A stretch of DNA of 64,000 bases, taken from Mixophyes australis (Eukaryota; Chordata; Amphibia; Anura; Limnodynastidae). Below, in pieces: positions 24,221 through 36,571 of the stretch. The notes beneath the pieces are model-generated. The model saw only the letters and a program-made list of their open reading frames with translations. It was not told the DNA's origin and ran no database searches. A program made the position numbers and the translations under genes. Numbering within the stretch: the first letter of the stretch is position 1; each line of letters starts with the position of its first letter. The DNA lies in the NCBI GenBank assembly GCA_036250195.1, contig JAVHZZ010000004.1:317377706-317441705 (forward strand), written 5' to 3'.

Positions 24221-24378
24221 AAACTCAGGTGAGTTGTGGTGATTTTGAGAATGGCGATTTTGAAAGAAACACATCCCTGGCGATTTTACATCAAATCGCT
24301 GGTTAATAAATCTGTGATTTTAAACTCGTCCGAGAAAATCGCTGGAAATTCAAAATCGCAGCTTGATACATTTACCCC
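24221..24378. mobile_element. TIR element right end (GGGGTAAATGTATCA family)
   Basis: Ends CAAAATCGCAGC then TTGATACATTTACCCC, matching the right end of the element at 28899-30436. Repeated AAATCGC motifs also agree. Left partner not found. Confidence 0.5.
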
Positions 24379-25061
24379 CTGATTGTTATTTGCCTAATAA
24401 AAGGTTTATTGGGGCTTTTTGTTTCCATATTGATTTTATTATTATGATAATGTAAATGGTCCTACCTGTCCTTGAACAGTACACCTGCCAGACTCACTGC
24501 ACCTTCAGTCTTGGGAAAAGGCAACAACAAATATTTCACGGACAGTACTGTGTGGAAGGAAAGAGGGAGTGTCTAAGGTGATGGGCGCGAGTAGAGAAAC
24601 TGCACTCTACTACACCTCAATTTTGATATGGGCCGGGTGGGGGGCTAACTATATTAGTGATAAGGAAGACTACTACTCGAATATCTTACTCACTAATGGT
24701 GAGTGCCTCACCAAGAGATAATTAGAACGGAAGACACTCACAATATATGCACGGCCTCCTCTATATGGTTTCCAAAACTTGCAGAAAGGAAGTCTAGGAA
24801 TGGATACCGGTAACGTAGAATGTTACCGATATGATGCGCAACCTTAACCTATAACACTAGGTGTAGTGTGCTACGATATCAAAGACACCCACAATTCCAT
24901 ACAGTCAAACAAATGAGAAACAACCAGGAAAATACAGGACAAGATACCAAAAGCCCAGCTTTATTGGGGCCATGAGTATTGAGTGCAAGGACACAATACA
25001 CGGTAAGTTGATCACAGGTCTCTAAGTGGCCACTTGTAAAAATGATTGTTGGGGATGAGGG
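24379..25061. other. No gene recognised
   Basis: Nothing recognisable on either strand. Confidence 0.35.
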
Positions 25062-25260
25062 CAGGGCCCTCTTAACAACATTATGGGCCCCCGGGCAAAG
25101 CAGTGTATCAGGGCCCCTATATATATGTATACACGTAAAAAAAAAGCTATATATATATATATATATATATATCACTTTTTTTTACACACACACACACACA
25201 TACTGGTCAGCCGTCAGCGTCCCTTGACATAATAAAAAAAAAAAGACCCTTAACTTACCT
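25062..25260. mobile_element. hAT-type element, left part
   Basis: Starts CAGGGCCCTCTTAACAAC and continues ATTATGGGCCCCCGGGCAAAG as in the hAT elements at 17447 and 56393. It then enters (TA)n (25148-25172) and (CA)n (25187-25200) and a block sharing GTCAGCGTCCCTTGA and CTTAACTTACC with the inverse of 56105-56150. Right end not identified. Confidence 0.55.
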
Positions 25261-25718
25261 TATTCTCCGCTACGATCCTCTTCACTCTTCTTCCAAGTCA
25301 CTGCAGCACGAAAAGACAACTTTAATCAGCAGGCAGCAGGGGACTCCTCCGGCAATTCCAGATTAAAATGGCCAGAGGTAAGCCCTGATTAGCTCACCAT
25401 CCAACCACTGACTGGCTGAATGCAAATCTGTTCGGATTCGCTGTCACCAATGCTTGGGAGCACCGCAGTGGGGTCAAACTTACCTTATTGAACGTCAGTG
25501 GCAAATCCTTGACGATAGCGGCAGCCACGCTCGGCATATCTTCACAGTAGCACTGATTGCTACATGCTTCAGCATTGTATTGAGAGAAAGCTATGAATTA
25601 GTGTCCTGTATAAGCGCTGATAAATGTTTTTATTTTGAATATTTAATAGTTGTTTATATTATTATTTTTCTGGTGGATATTAAATACAATGTTTTAAGAG
25701 TAGATTGATCAACAGAGT
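25261..25718. other. Unclassified, perhaps continuation of hAT element
   Basis: No gene. May be the rest of the element beginning at 25062. Confidence 0.3.
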
Positions 25719-26257
25719 TTATTGTTATTATTATTATTATTATTATTATTAATCTTTATGTCTAAGGTTTCTGCAGCGCCGTACAAATTACAAACAGTAG
25801 ACCATACAGTGTAAAACATACAGAACAATAAACGAAAAATACTAGGACTTCAAAACTCCAAACATAGCTTACACATTGAAGATGGAGCAGAAGAATAGAT
25901 AGAGAGACAGGAGGGAAGAGGGCCCTGCTCGTGAGAGCTTACATCCGAAAGGGGGGGAAACAGACAGAAGGCACAATGGCTAGTCAGAGGGGAGCAATCG
26001 CAAGAGAAGCGAGAGGCAGGACAGGGGAAGAGAGAGGTAAGAAAATCAGGCATGGAGATCAGGATAGGTGCATAGCTGGTATGCTTTCAGGAAGAAGTGA
26101 GTTCTAAGTGCCCGTTTAAATGTGCACAAATTAGGGCACAGTCAGATGGAACATGGGAGGTCGTTCCAGTGGAGGTGGGCAGCCCAGGAGAAATCTTGGA
26201 CTCTGGAGTGGGAAGAGGTGATCAAAGTGGAGGAGAGGTGGCGGTCATTGGCCGATC

Positions 26258-28010
26258 TCAGGGAACGGGATGGGCTGTGAGTAGAGAGGAGGTTGGAGGT
26301 TTAAGGTGCAGTGGAGTGGGAGAGGACCTTGTAGGTGAGGGTGAGGAGTTTGAAAAGCATTCTGTAGGGTAAAGGAAGACAGTGTAAGGCAAAGCAGAGA
26401 GGGGAGGCAGAAGAAGAGCAGCGGGAGAGGAAGATTTGCCTCGCAGCAGCATTAAGTAAAGACCTGAAGGGTGCAAGGTGGGAGAGTGGGAGACCAGTGA
26501 GGAGAAGGTTACAGTAGTAGTAGATGGAAAATAATGGTTTTTGTGGCATCCGGAGATAGTAAGGGCGAGATGCGGGCGATATTGCAGAGTTGGAGGCGAC
26601 AGCATTGGGTGAGAGATTGAATGTGGGGGGCAAAGGAGAGGGAGGAGTCAAGGGTGATGCCCAGGCAACGGAGTTGGGGAACAGGTGAGATTGTGGTATT
26701 GTTAACAGTGGTAGAGAGATCAAGGCTCTGTTTTGGTAATGTTAGTTTTGAGAAAACGTGAAGACATCTAAGAGGAGATGGCAGAAAGGCAGTCAGATAC
26801 ACGAGAGAGAAGCAAGGGGGAAATGTTAGGAGAAGAGATGTAGAGTTGAATATTATCAGCGTAGAGGTGATATTGGAGACCAAAAGAGGTGAGATCACCC
26901 AGGGAGGAAGTATAGAATGAAAAGTGTTGGTTATACCTTCTGATGTTACTAAAGGTGTTCAGCGGTGTTAATGTGGTTGCTAAGCCACAACGCTTTTGCA
27001 ACTCAAACAGGTTGCTGTTTATTTAAAGATGATAACAACAGATGAATGCAGTTACTCACAGTTGCTTGTAGTATAGCAAAATTCAGCAGTAACAACAGTT
27101 GCAGCAATCAGGCAATACAGATTATATGCAGCCTTCTAATACACTCTTATGCAGGTATACTAATGCAGATACACTTGTATGTTTGCAGGTACTTTACTAT
27201 ACTGCACAGCCATGCAGTTTATTTGAGGCAGACTCCTCTCTTATATTAGGGGATACAGTAGGGAGCCTCTGTTCACTATCGGAGGGCTTTTTAGGGACTT
27301 ACATATCTGGTAGCATGCAGCTCTCTAAGCTGAGACTTGTCTCTTCACTGTCTGGATGAAAGTCCAGTGCGAAAAAAGCCGAACTTCCAGTTTCGGAGGT
27401 CTGGGCATGCGCAGTAGCGCAAATCAGATGTTGGAGTCCTGCCCCACTTCCTGTTTCCTCCTAGACCATTAGGGATTACAGGTAACCATGGAAACCCGAA
27501 TAGTAAATGGAGCGTTAGCGCTCCTACACACTAGCAAAAAGAGTAGAGGTCCAAGAATGAGTCCTAAAGAACTCATACAGGAAAGGCAGAGGGGGGGGCA
27601 TGAACTAGAAATGGATACAGAGAAGGAGTGGTTGGCAAGGTAAGAGGTGAACCAAGCGAGGACAGAGCCAGAGAGGCTGAGAGAAAGAAGGGTCTGCAGC
27701 AAGAGAAGGTTGTCGACAGTGTTGAAGGCCGGTGAGTGGTCCAGGAGGACGATCAGGCAGAGGTGGCCCTTTGATTTTGCTGAGATGAGGACATTAACTT
27801 TGGCCAGGGTGGTTTCAGTGGAGTGGAGGGGGCGTGAGTCAGATTGGAGAGGGTCAAGGAGGGAGTTGTCCGAGCGGGGCTTAATGAGGCGGCTGCAGAC
27901 TACCCTCTCGAGTAGTTTAGAGGCAAAGGGGAGAAGCGAGATGGGGCGATAGTTAGCAAGTGAGGTGGGGTCAAGATTGGATTTTTTAAGAATGGGAGAG
28001 ATAAGGGTGT
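26258..28010 (-). pseudogene. L2-like reverse transcriptase remnant
   Basis: Minus-strand pieces in order: [19 protein letters not shown] and VLLDHSPAFNTVDN (about 27690-27860), then WFTSYLANHSFSVS and ILGPLLF (27540-27660), then [15 protein letters not shown] (about 26860-26890) and SDCLSAISSW. These are RT motifs of L2-type LINEs. Two catalytic Asp are changed to Asn (AFNTVD for AFDTVD, YADN for YADD), besides frameshifts, so it is dead. The solo LTR splits the frame between LLF and YTSSLGD. Confidence 0.85.
26925..27536 (-). mobile_element. Solo LTR inside L2 copy, TSD AAAAG
   Basis: 612 bp beginning TGTTGGTTATACC and ending CTACACACTAGCA on the plus strand, flanked by AAAAG at 26920-26924 and 27537-27541. 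Taking it and one TSD copy out makes the L2 reverse-transcriptase frame continuous. On the minus strand a TATAAG box (near 27240) and AATAAA signals (near 27220 and 27020) give a plausible U3-R-U5 order, so the minus strand is preferred. No internal genes remain. Ty3 or retroviral origin cannot be decided. Confidence 0.88.
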
Positions 28011-28589
28011 GATTAAAGGAAGGGGGACAATGCCAGTGGAGAGTGACAGATTGAAGAGGTAAGCAAGGTAGGAGCAGTCAGTGGCGGAGAGGGTGCGGAG
28101 GAGGTGAAGTTGAGTAAAACATTTTGAACCATGTGCATAAGTCTTACCTTAAAGAGCTTAAAGTTACTGATAACATGACAATATTTTGATAGAAAAAACA
28201 TATACAATTATATGCATAGGTATTATTATATTACTGATTGTCTGTCTATATTAAATCTACTTGTATTTTACAGAGGCGTTTCTACAATGCGATAAGGAGA
28301 GCATCTTCACTAATGGGGCAGAATATTGAGGAGGGCAGGGATTCCTTAAAGTACATCGTGATCGCTTCATAGATAAACAAATCTTCCTGCAGCCATAATA
28401 TAATAAATCTTGTTGAAGTGCAGGCATTCCTTGCAAAGTATGGAGTAGGTGTATCATTATGCCTAGCTATTTATACTCTGCAAAAGGACTTGATTGTTTC
28501 ACCAATTCTGAGCTTATGGAGATTGGTCCTATCTTTTAGTTTTAATTGGACAGAGCGCTTTTCAACTGTAAATTGGCAGAGAAGTTCAT

Positions 28590-28678
28590 ATTTAAGTGCA
28601 CGTTGTCCATTGTCCAATACACCGCTGCGCTATAAGTGGCGCTATATAAATAATGATGATGATGATGATGATGATGAT
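28590..28678 (+). mobile_element. LINE 3' end with (GAT)n tail
   Basis: GCGCTATAAGTGGCGC then TATATAAATAATGATGATG: a 3' terminal block followed by (ATG/GAT)n (28657-28678), a layout seen at the 3' end of many frog CR1/L2-type LINEs. The upstream 28258-28590 has no protein similarity I can see and may be 3' UTR. Confidence 0.4.
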
Positions 28679-28898
28679 TCTCATGATTATTTTAAGCCAA
28701 CACAAAGGCTAAATTGAGCTGTATTATAGACACATTATAGACACATATTTTAAATGTAATGAAAGGGGCGGTTCTAAAGTGATTGCAGGCTGTAATATTG
28801 ATTGCTGTGATTTTTAGACTTTCGCACATTTGTCTCTTAATAATGTTTACACAGTGCTGCACACTTTTCATGAGGCCTCTCCCCAAACAGGAGACTAG

Positions 28899-30436
28899 GG
28901 GGTAAATGTATCAAACTCCGATTTTGAAAATTGAGCGATTTTCTCTGAAGATTTCATGTAAAATTGCCAGAGATGTGTTTCTGTCAGCAGCAACAGATGA
29001 AGAATTCAGATCGGTAAGTATATTGGGGTTTTCTTATTTTTAATAAATTTGTGTGGTATGAACAGGGCTGGATTAACCCTAGGGCTAACTGGGCTACAGC
29101 CCAGGGGCCTATGGCATCCAGGAGGCCCTTGAAAGTGCTCAGCAGCATTATTGATCATGGGGGAGCGGGGGCGCCCCCGGCGCGATCAATGCTGCTGAGC
29201 ACTTTCACTGCGGTCCTTCCACGACGCGCTGTAGTCCCCTTACTGAGGAGATCTCGTGAGTGTCACTCTCACGAGATCTCCTCAGTAAAGAGCGTACAGC
29301 ACGCCGGGAAGGACTGCTATGCCAGGAGAAGGAGGTAAGTGCGTTGGGGGCGGATCGGCTCACTGGGTGGGGGGGGAAAGGCGGCTCAAATCATGGGGGT
29401 GTTCCCTCACGGGGGAATGGAGGCCCCCTTAGCCCAGGGGCCTCCATTCCCTTAATCCGGCCCTGGGTATGAATGAGGGTGTTTAGTGTATTTATTGGAG
29501 TTTTATTATTTTTAATAAAATGTTGTTTTATGGTTTTGTAAACATTTTGTTTTCTGGTACTACAGGTCTCAGTCAGCCATGGGTGTCAGGGCATGTTCGC
29601 ACTTGTGGTTCTCCAGGTGCCAACATGCCCTGGCTGCCATGGTGCTTATAGTTATACAAGCATTAGCATGCCCACACTGTTTAGGACAGCCCGGGCTGGC
29701 TGGGACTTGTAGTTCCACAAAACAAAATGGTGCTTGTTTGTTTTTTTAACTTTATTTTCGCCAATATTACCTTACACCCACCGCCCAGTGGTGTAGGAAG
29801 AGCCCTAGTGCTTTCAGCACTGGACTGGTTGTTCCTAGAGGGGGTGGGCTCCTCTCGTTTTTTTCAGCGGACCCCACTCGGGAATCCAGCCCAGCGTTGA
29901 ACATCCTGGGGTTGGTGTGTCATTGCGGCAGGGGTACTCCTGACGTGTGTCTCTCTGGTATAGTGCCACCCACCCCAGCTGGTTTGCTTAGTTTTGATTG
30001 AGTGAAAATCGGGGGGCCCCACACAAATTTTTTCCTGATTTTCACGCAACCAGTAGTAGGCTGGCAGCGCTAGGGTTAATAGTGCTTGGACGGGGGGGAT
30101 CCCACACATTTTTTTTTTAACATTAATCTATTTTTAAACTTTTGCCAGCTGCGGGGTCCTGCGGCTCTATAGGCAGGGCAGTGTAACAGTGATGTGTTGT
30201 GTTGAAATAGCATGTTGTATCTGGGATTTTTAACCTAAACACAGGAGAGTTAGCTAACCACGGAAGTATTTGACATCGCAGCAAATCACCAGAGATGACT
30301 AGCGATTTTGAAGATCAGAGTAAAAATCGCAGCTTAGTACATCTGGCGACTTGGGGACTAAAATCGCGGGTTATCACCCGTGATTAGCCACGATTTGAAA
30401 TCGCTGAAAAAAATCAGACCTTGATACATTTACCCC
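28899..30436. mobile_element. TIR DNA transposon, GGGGTAAATGTATCA ends, TSD TAG
   Basis: 1538 bp starting GGGGTAAATGTATCAAAC and ending CTTGATACATTTACCCC, flanked by TAG at 28896-28898 and 30437-30439. AAATCGC-type motifs lie near both ends. The interior holds a hAT element (29063-29465) and a block with GGGCATG...CATGCCCT inverted pieces (29590-29630) similar in style to 14036-14090. No transposase recognised, so non-autonomous. A 3-bp TSD suggests Harbinger. Confidence 0.75.
29063..29465. mobile_element. hAT-type element nested in TIR transposon, TSD GGTATGAA
   Basis: 403 bp, CAGGGCTGGATTAACCC to CTTAATCCGGCCCTG, flanked by exact GGTATGAA at 29055-29062 and 29466-29473. The interior contains two hairpins: GTGCTCAGCAGCATT with its inverse around 29136-29204, and a perfect 20-bp stem 29241-29260/29268-29287. 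A left-end fragment of the same family is at 22855. Confidence 0.92.
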
Positions 30437-30439
30437 TAG

Positions 30440-30963
30440 GTGGGCATCTTAATTTAGGTACACTACTGTGCTCTAATGATGTGCATTTAGGTGCAAAATT
30501 GTAAAATCAAGGTATCTCGCACTGCACTTAAAGTGTGCATTGTAAAGGTTGGTAGTGGGAGCCTTCAGGCAGTGTGTGCACCTGCTCTCTTATTGGTCCA
30601 CTTAGGATAACTAAAATCTATGTAACGCCCCTTCTACATTGTTTTTCACATAAATTTATATCTCTTGGTGACTGAATGTGTGGCCCTGGTAGTTGGACCC
30701 AGAGGAGGCACACCAGGCCTGGTTGCTTAGCAACATAGGGTTAGTATGAGCTGGCCAGTACCTGTGTGATGAGAGAGTGACAGCCAGGGAACCGAGAAGG
30801 AGGGGAAGATGTTCTGGGACTCTCCTTGCCATTTGGGGAATGGATCTGTGGCCTGCTCCTAGGAGGGGCCAAAGTACATCATGACACACATAATATGAAT
30901 TATAGATGATGGTACTGTGACAATACTAACTTTCCTTGAATTTTAGTTCAGCTGTTCTTCTTC

Positions 30964-31003
<40 letters not shown>

Positions 31004-31183
31004 GCTCATTTCATAATTGTATATTTTCATGAAAGCCCAATACCAGACTTATGTCCATAAATAAACTTTTCTTTTAATAGCAATTTATGCTACAGCATAC
31101 TTATGGCCTACTTTTCTCAGTTAACTCTTTAGATATGACACTTTTTTAGCGCACATTTATAATTTAACATTTCTATAGACATC
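30440..31183. other. No gene; (TAA)n microsatellite
   Basis: Contains a pure (TAA)13 run at 30964-31002. No coding family seen. Confidence 0.5.
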
Positions 31184-31186
31184 AAG

Positions 31187-31360
31187 GGGAATATTTACTA
31201 AACTCCGGGTTTGAAAAAGTGGATATGTTGCCTATAGCAACCAATCAGATTCTAGCTGTCATTTTGTAGGATGTACTAAATAAATGATAACTAGACTCTG
31301 ATTGGTTGCTATAGGCAGTATCTCCACCTTTTCAAAACCACAGTTTAGTAAATATACCCC
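31187..31360. mobile_element. Palindromic MITE, TTTACTAAACT family, copy 1
   Basis: 174 bp with ends GGGAATATTTACTAAACT and AGTTTAGTAAATATACCCC and an inner inverted pair CCTATAGCAACCAATCAGA / TCTGATTGGTTGCTATAGG. AAG precedes (31184-31186) and follows (31361-31363). Related to the copy at 50737-50889. Non-coding. Confidence 0.8.
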
Positions 31361-31363
31361 AAG

Positions 31364-33295
31364 TGTCTTTGCAGTATGCAGCACTGGTAGCCTCCTGTAA
31401 GCAAGAACTGCGATTGTAGAACTATATATTATTGCTTCCAAAAGTATAAAGAGATGTCTATTGCATAGAATATTAAGCAAGTCTACATTTTTTGGTGTAG
31501 AGTTCAACCAACGCATAGCAACAGAAATGCTCAAACTGTTGAAGCAAGTTTATAATTAAGCTGGAGCATTTCATTGGCTAGGTCTTGCTCATGGTTTACT
31601 TGTGATCTGGGGCCAGTTCTTCTGTATTCCCATTTAATTATCTGGAATTCTAATGTGTTTGGCAAACATCTAAACATGCTCTGAAAACATTGAATGCACA
31701 CATTAAGTATGTTCAACAAACATGATACCCGTTTGTTGAATCATAACAAACCTGTTTAAAACTGCAAAACTTTGGGAATTTCAGGAAATATTTCTACCCT
31801 TTACTTTAATTCAACAAACTAGTTCTAGAACTGTTTTAGTATTATTACACAAGATTTTGATAGAGTACATGGCGCCATCTAGTGACAAATTGCTAAATAT
31901 CATACATCATAAAATCTCCCAAATTTGCACAAAAGGATTCTGTGGAATTTAACATTATACAAAGCAAACGTGGGCTATTGTTAATAAATAGTTTAACCCC
32001 TTCTTAACCAGATATAGATCATATTTTTGCAACCAGGCCATATATTTCACAATTATACTGTTTATTGGCTGAGAATAATTTTTAAACTGCTTTGTGTACT
32101 TTAGAAAATGTCACTTTTTGTGGGACACATAAAGGGTTCTTTTTGTGAAATAAATAACTTTTTCTTTGAAACACATTATATAGGGTGAAACTGGCAACTT
32201 GTCAAGAAAAAGTGTATTTCCGTGATTCTTCTCATAGGCATTTGTACTCAATTTGCAAATCTATGTACATTATGTAAAGGCTACAGTGTCAGGAAATAAA
32301 GTTATCTTTTATTTATTTTATTTATTTTTTAACCCAAGGAGGTCTCCCGTATTGTCAATATATATTAATTCAGTGTAACCTATATCTACCAGCGGTTGAT
32401 AACATCAGTCACTCTGACATGCAGGCTTGGGGTTACCCTGATGACATTACCATTGTGACATCACTGGAGTTTCTGTGCTCAATGGGAAGTCTAGATATCC
32501 CCATTGAGCTTTACAAGACATTCACTAATTGACAGCTGTGCTAAAGCGACACTTCAGTAAAAATCGTATCCACCGCTGACATAAATTTATTGTTGACAAT
32601 CTGGGATGTGTTGATCCATTCCTGCACAATGCAGTTATTGCCTATCACAAACCTGAATTCTACTTTTCTTACATGAGGTGTTAACTATTAAGCAACTGTA
32701 CTACTTTGTTCCAAGTCACTGGCACCTCCCTCCCAATCCCCACTCGGTGAACTCTGGTGACACAGGAGTGGGCTTTCCCCTCACTGCAGGGCCTACCCTT
32801 TAGGTCGAGACTCATAACTTTTGCATAGGCTGCAATTTTGGTAGTTTCTCGCTTACCTTGTTTAGACTTGCATAACTTGTATGAATATCATGGCATTGCA
32901 CACTTCTGCCACACTGTTACGTATCTATGTATTATTACATAGATTATAGGAAGATATGAAATATAATGTTATTTAGAGCTTGATACATAGACACATTTCA
33001 GCAATATTTTATAATGTTCCTTGGTGGAGTGGTTGCAATAGTTGGTAAATATAAACCATTGTTGTAGTGCTAGCTTGTGAAACGCGAATAAAATGATTCT
33101 TAATTTAGCCTGGATGTAACCGCATCAATGGGAATATGTTGATTCTTATGAAGAATCTGCCCTCAGCAAATATGTATAATGTTTCAAAATAATTCCCAGG
33201 GACACAAAGCAGAAGTGTTAGGCAGAAGTGAAGTTTAGGCTGCAGAGCAAAGACGTCTGAGGGTCACCGTGGAAATTCATTGATCACCCAGGCTT
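31364..33295. other. No gene recognised
   Basis: AT-rich sequence without recognisable repeats. Several in-frame stops in all frames. Confidence 0.4.
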
Positions 33296-33827
33296 TTATT
33301 ATTAATATCTTTAACTTATAAGGCGCCGCAAAGGGTCTGCAGCGCCGTACATTACATATACAGAAAACAGAACCAGGACACAACATGATTCAAAAATATA
33401 TACAAACACAGGTGACAGGGTAAAGCAAATCAGATCAACTCTGGGACAGATAGTGAAAGGGATGGTAGAAATCAGCGAGAAGAAGGCCAAGGCTTAAGAA
33501 AACAGGCAAAACAGGGCTAGGGAAGCACGCCAAGAGGTACAGAGGGTGATGGAATAGTAGAAGGAGCACACAAGGAAAGAGGGCCATGCTCATGAGAGCT
33601 TACATCCTAAAGGGAAGGGGGAGACACAAAAAGGGTGGTACTAATTGGGGGAGAGCCAGGACAAGGAAGTTAGGAGGCGGACTGATAGACTTGAATAAAG
33701 AAATGAGTCTTAAGAGCACGCTTGAAGCCTTTGAGAGTAGATGCTAACCTGATGGAACGTGGAAGATCATTCCATAGCAGGGGAGCAGCCCGGGCAAAGT
33801 CCTGAAGACGAGAGTGAGAGGAGGTGA

Positions 33828-34810
33828 TCAGTGAAGTAGTGAGGTGGCGGTCACGGGCAGAGTGGAGGGGGCCGATAGGAGTGTAGGTAGAGATGAGATT
33901 GGAGATGTAGGTAGGGGAAGATTGAGATTAAGAGCTTTAAAGGTGAGGGTGAGGAGTTTAAATTTAATTCTGTTGGGTATGGGGAGCCAATGTAGTGACT
34001 GTTGGAGGGAGACAGCAGATACAGAGCGGCGGGAGAGAAAAATGAGACGGGCAACAGCATTGAGGATAGACTTAAGAGGGTAAAGGCGAGAATCATGTAG
34101 GCCAGAGGGAAGGAGGTTACAGTAGTCAAGGCGAGAGATAACAAGCGAGTGAACAAGGGTTTTTGTGGCTTCCGTGGTGAGAAAGGGACGTATCTTAGAT
34201 ATATTCTGAAGGTGGAAGTAGCAGGATTTTGAGAGGGACATAATGTGAGGCTTGAATGAGATGGAGGAATCAAGGATGACCCCAAGGCATCGGACTTGGG
34301 GGACAGAAATGAGGGTAGTGTTATTAACAGAAATAGAGAGGGGGGAGGTGGGAGAGTCCTGGCAGGGGGAAAGACTATAAGCTCGGTCTTGGAAATATTG
34401 AGTTTAAGGAAGCGTTGGGACATCCAAGATGAGATGGCCGAGATACAAGAGGAAACACGAGACAGAAGGGAGGGGGAGAGGTCAGGGGATGAAAGATAAA
34501 TTTGGGTATCATTCGCATAGAGGTGGTACTGGAGGCCGAAGGACACCAAGGGAAGAGGTGTAGAGGGAGAAAAGCAGGGGGCCAAGAACGGAGCATTGAG
34601 GAATGCCAACAGGTAGGGGAAGGGGGAAGAATCATGAGTAGAGACTGAGAAGGAGCGGTTGGTGAGGTAAGAGGAAAACCAGGAGAGGACAGTGTTACAT
34701 AGGCCTATAGATTTGAGAGTTTGCAAAAGGAGTGCATGGTCAATGGTATCGAAGGCAGCAGAGAGGTCAAGAAGGATAAGAAGGGAGTAGTGTCTATTAG
34801 ATTTAGCGAG
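33828..34810 (-). pseudogene. L2-like reverse transcriptase remnant
   Basis: Minus-strand motifs: [39 protein letters not shown] (about 34500-34540), [19 protein letters not shown] with [10 protein letters not shown], then [19 protein letters not shown] and [15 protein letters not shown] near 34120-34190 and [20 protein letters not shown] near 33950. The polymerase box is YAND instead of YADD, and frameshifts near 34590 and 34360 break the frame. Order and content match an L2 LINE ORF2. Confidence 0.87.
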
Positions 34811-35368
34811 GAGAAGGTCATTAGTGACCTTAGTGAGGGCAGTTTCAGTGGAGTGGAGGGGGCGAAAACCAGATTGGAGCAGGTCAAGGAGTGAGTGAGA
34901 GGAGAGAAAGGAGGTGAGACAGTTGTAGACAACCCGTTCAAGGAGTTTGGAGGCAAAAGGAAGAAGCGAAATAGGGCGGTAATTAGAAAGAGAGGCGGGA
35001 TCAAGGGACAGTTTCTTGAGTATGGGGGAGACAAGAGCATGTTTAAAAGAGGAGGGGAAGATTCCAGAGGAGAGGGAGAGGTTGAGGAGGTTTGTATGGT
35101 GGGAGCAGGCTTCAAGAGAGAGGGAGCGGAGGAGATGGGAGGGGATTGGGTCCTATGTGCAAGTGGAGGGGGGAGAGGAAGAGAGAAGGGCATGGACTTC
35201 ATCTGCAGATACCGGCGTGAAGGAAGAGAAGGAGGTCAGCTAGCAGGAGGGGAGGGGAGAAAGGAGATAGCAGCAGCAGAGGAGGATGACAAGGGGGACA
35301 GAATGGGCATGGAGTGGAGAGAGGGTGGGGTAAGAAGGGACTGCTGGGAGATGTCATGACGTATAGCC

Positions 35369-36571
35369 TCAATCTTGGAGGTGAAGTGGGTGGCAAAGTC
35401 GACAGCAGAGAGCGTGGGGGGGAGTGAGAGAGGGGGAGGGAAGAGGAGGGAGTTGAAGGTGGCAAAAAGCAGACGGGGTTGGAGGATTGGAAAGAAATGA
35501 GATCTTTAAAGAAAGATTGTTTAGAGAGCGATAGGGCCGAACTGTAAGACGCAAGCATGAACTTGAAGTGGAGGAAGTCAGCATGAGTGCGTGACTTTCT
35601 CCAAAGCCGTTCTGCACTGCGGGAGCATTTTTGAAGATAGCGGGTAAGTTTAGTGTGCCACGGTTGCTTAGGGGACCGACGAAGCTTGACGGTGACAGAC
35701 GGGGCGACAGAGTCAAGAGCAGCGGTAAGAGTGCAATTGTAAAAGAAACAGCCTTATCGGGGCAAGAAAGAGTGGTGATGGGGGAGAGGAGCAAGCCCAG
35801 GGAAGAGGAGAAATTGGTAGGATCAACTGTGTCAAGATTACGCCTGGTGAGAGTAACCTTGGGGGACGGGGACGATGAGAGGGGTGGAGAGATGCTAAAA
35901 GAGAGGAGATGGTGGTCCAAGAGAGGAAAAGGTGAATTAATGAGGTCAGAGACAGTACCGAGGTGTTAAAAAAACAGATCTAGGGAGTGGCCATTGCGGT
36001 GGGAGGGAGAGGAGGTCCATTGAGAGAGACCAAGGGAGGAGGAGAGGGAGAGAAGTTTGGAGGCAGCAGAGTCTGAGGGATTGTCAATAGGGATATTAAA
36101 GTCCACCAAGATGAGGGAGGGAAGGTCAGAGGAGAGAAAGTGAGGGAGCCAGGTGGCAAAGTGATCAAGAAATTGGGAGACAGGACCAGGTGGACAGTAT
36201 ATAACCGTAACACTGATGTGGACTGGGTGGAATAGGCGGATAGAGTGTACCTCAAAGGAGGAAAAAGAGAGGGAGGGTTCAGGGGGAAGACGAGAAGCAG
36301 AAATAAGAGGGGATTTATCAGCAGACCGGAGACAAGCGGCAGGGGAGCAAGAGGTAGGGGAGGAGTGGAGATGGGGCAGATAAGGGGGTTTATGAATGGG
36401 AGAGGCAGAAGGTAGGAGTAACTTGAGGGAGAAGATTAGCTGGGGGAAAGAGAGGGAGGTGGTAGGTAGGAACAGACTGACGCTGAGAGAAGAGCAGCGA
36501 AGGGGACAAGAGGGAAAGGTTGTGAGTGGGGAAAGGGAGAAGAGAGGAAAAGATGGAAGAGGGGGCAGCAT
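35369..36571 (-). pseudogene. L2-like LINE endonuclease and linker remnant
   Basis: The upstream half (35966-36571) encodes an apurinic-type endonuclease end: VIYCPPGPVSQFLDHFATW, then LILVDFNIPIDNPSD and LGLSQWTSSPSHRNGHSLDL. GDFNIP is changed to VDFNIP. The downstream half (35369-35920) is the endonuclease-RT linker with stretches such as ESHALMLTSS. The endonuclease nicks target DNA to prime reverse transcription. Frames are broken between 35966 and 35920. Confidence 0.8.

Larger units (their letters stand above)
25719..28120 (-). mobile_element. L2-like LINE copy 1, minus strand
   Basis: The 3' end is at the left: an (ATT)n tail (25722-25751) and the conserved TCTGCAGCGCCGTAC block, as at 33340 and 55455. 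Upstream on the minus strand are RT remnants to about 28120, where similarity ends. It contains a solo LTR (26925-27536). Clade called from protein motifs (L2/CR1 superfamily). No endonuclease region is present, so the copy is 5'-truncated. Confidence 0.85.

Noticed and set aside
29055..29473. GC-rich island as a CpG-island promoter
   Set aside because: The GC-rich part is the interior of a bounded hAT element.
32430..32465. CTGATGA near 32439 as a hammerhead
   Set aside because: No GAAA strand or pairing stem follows.
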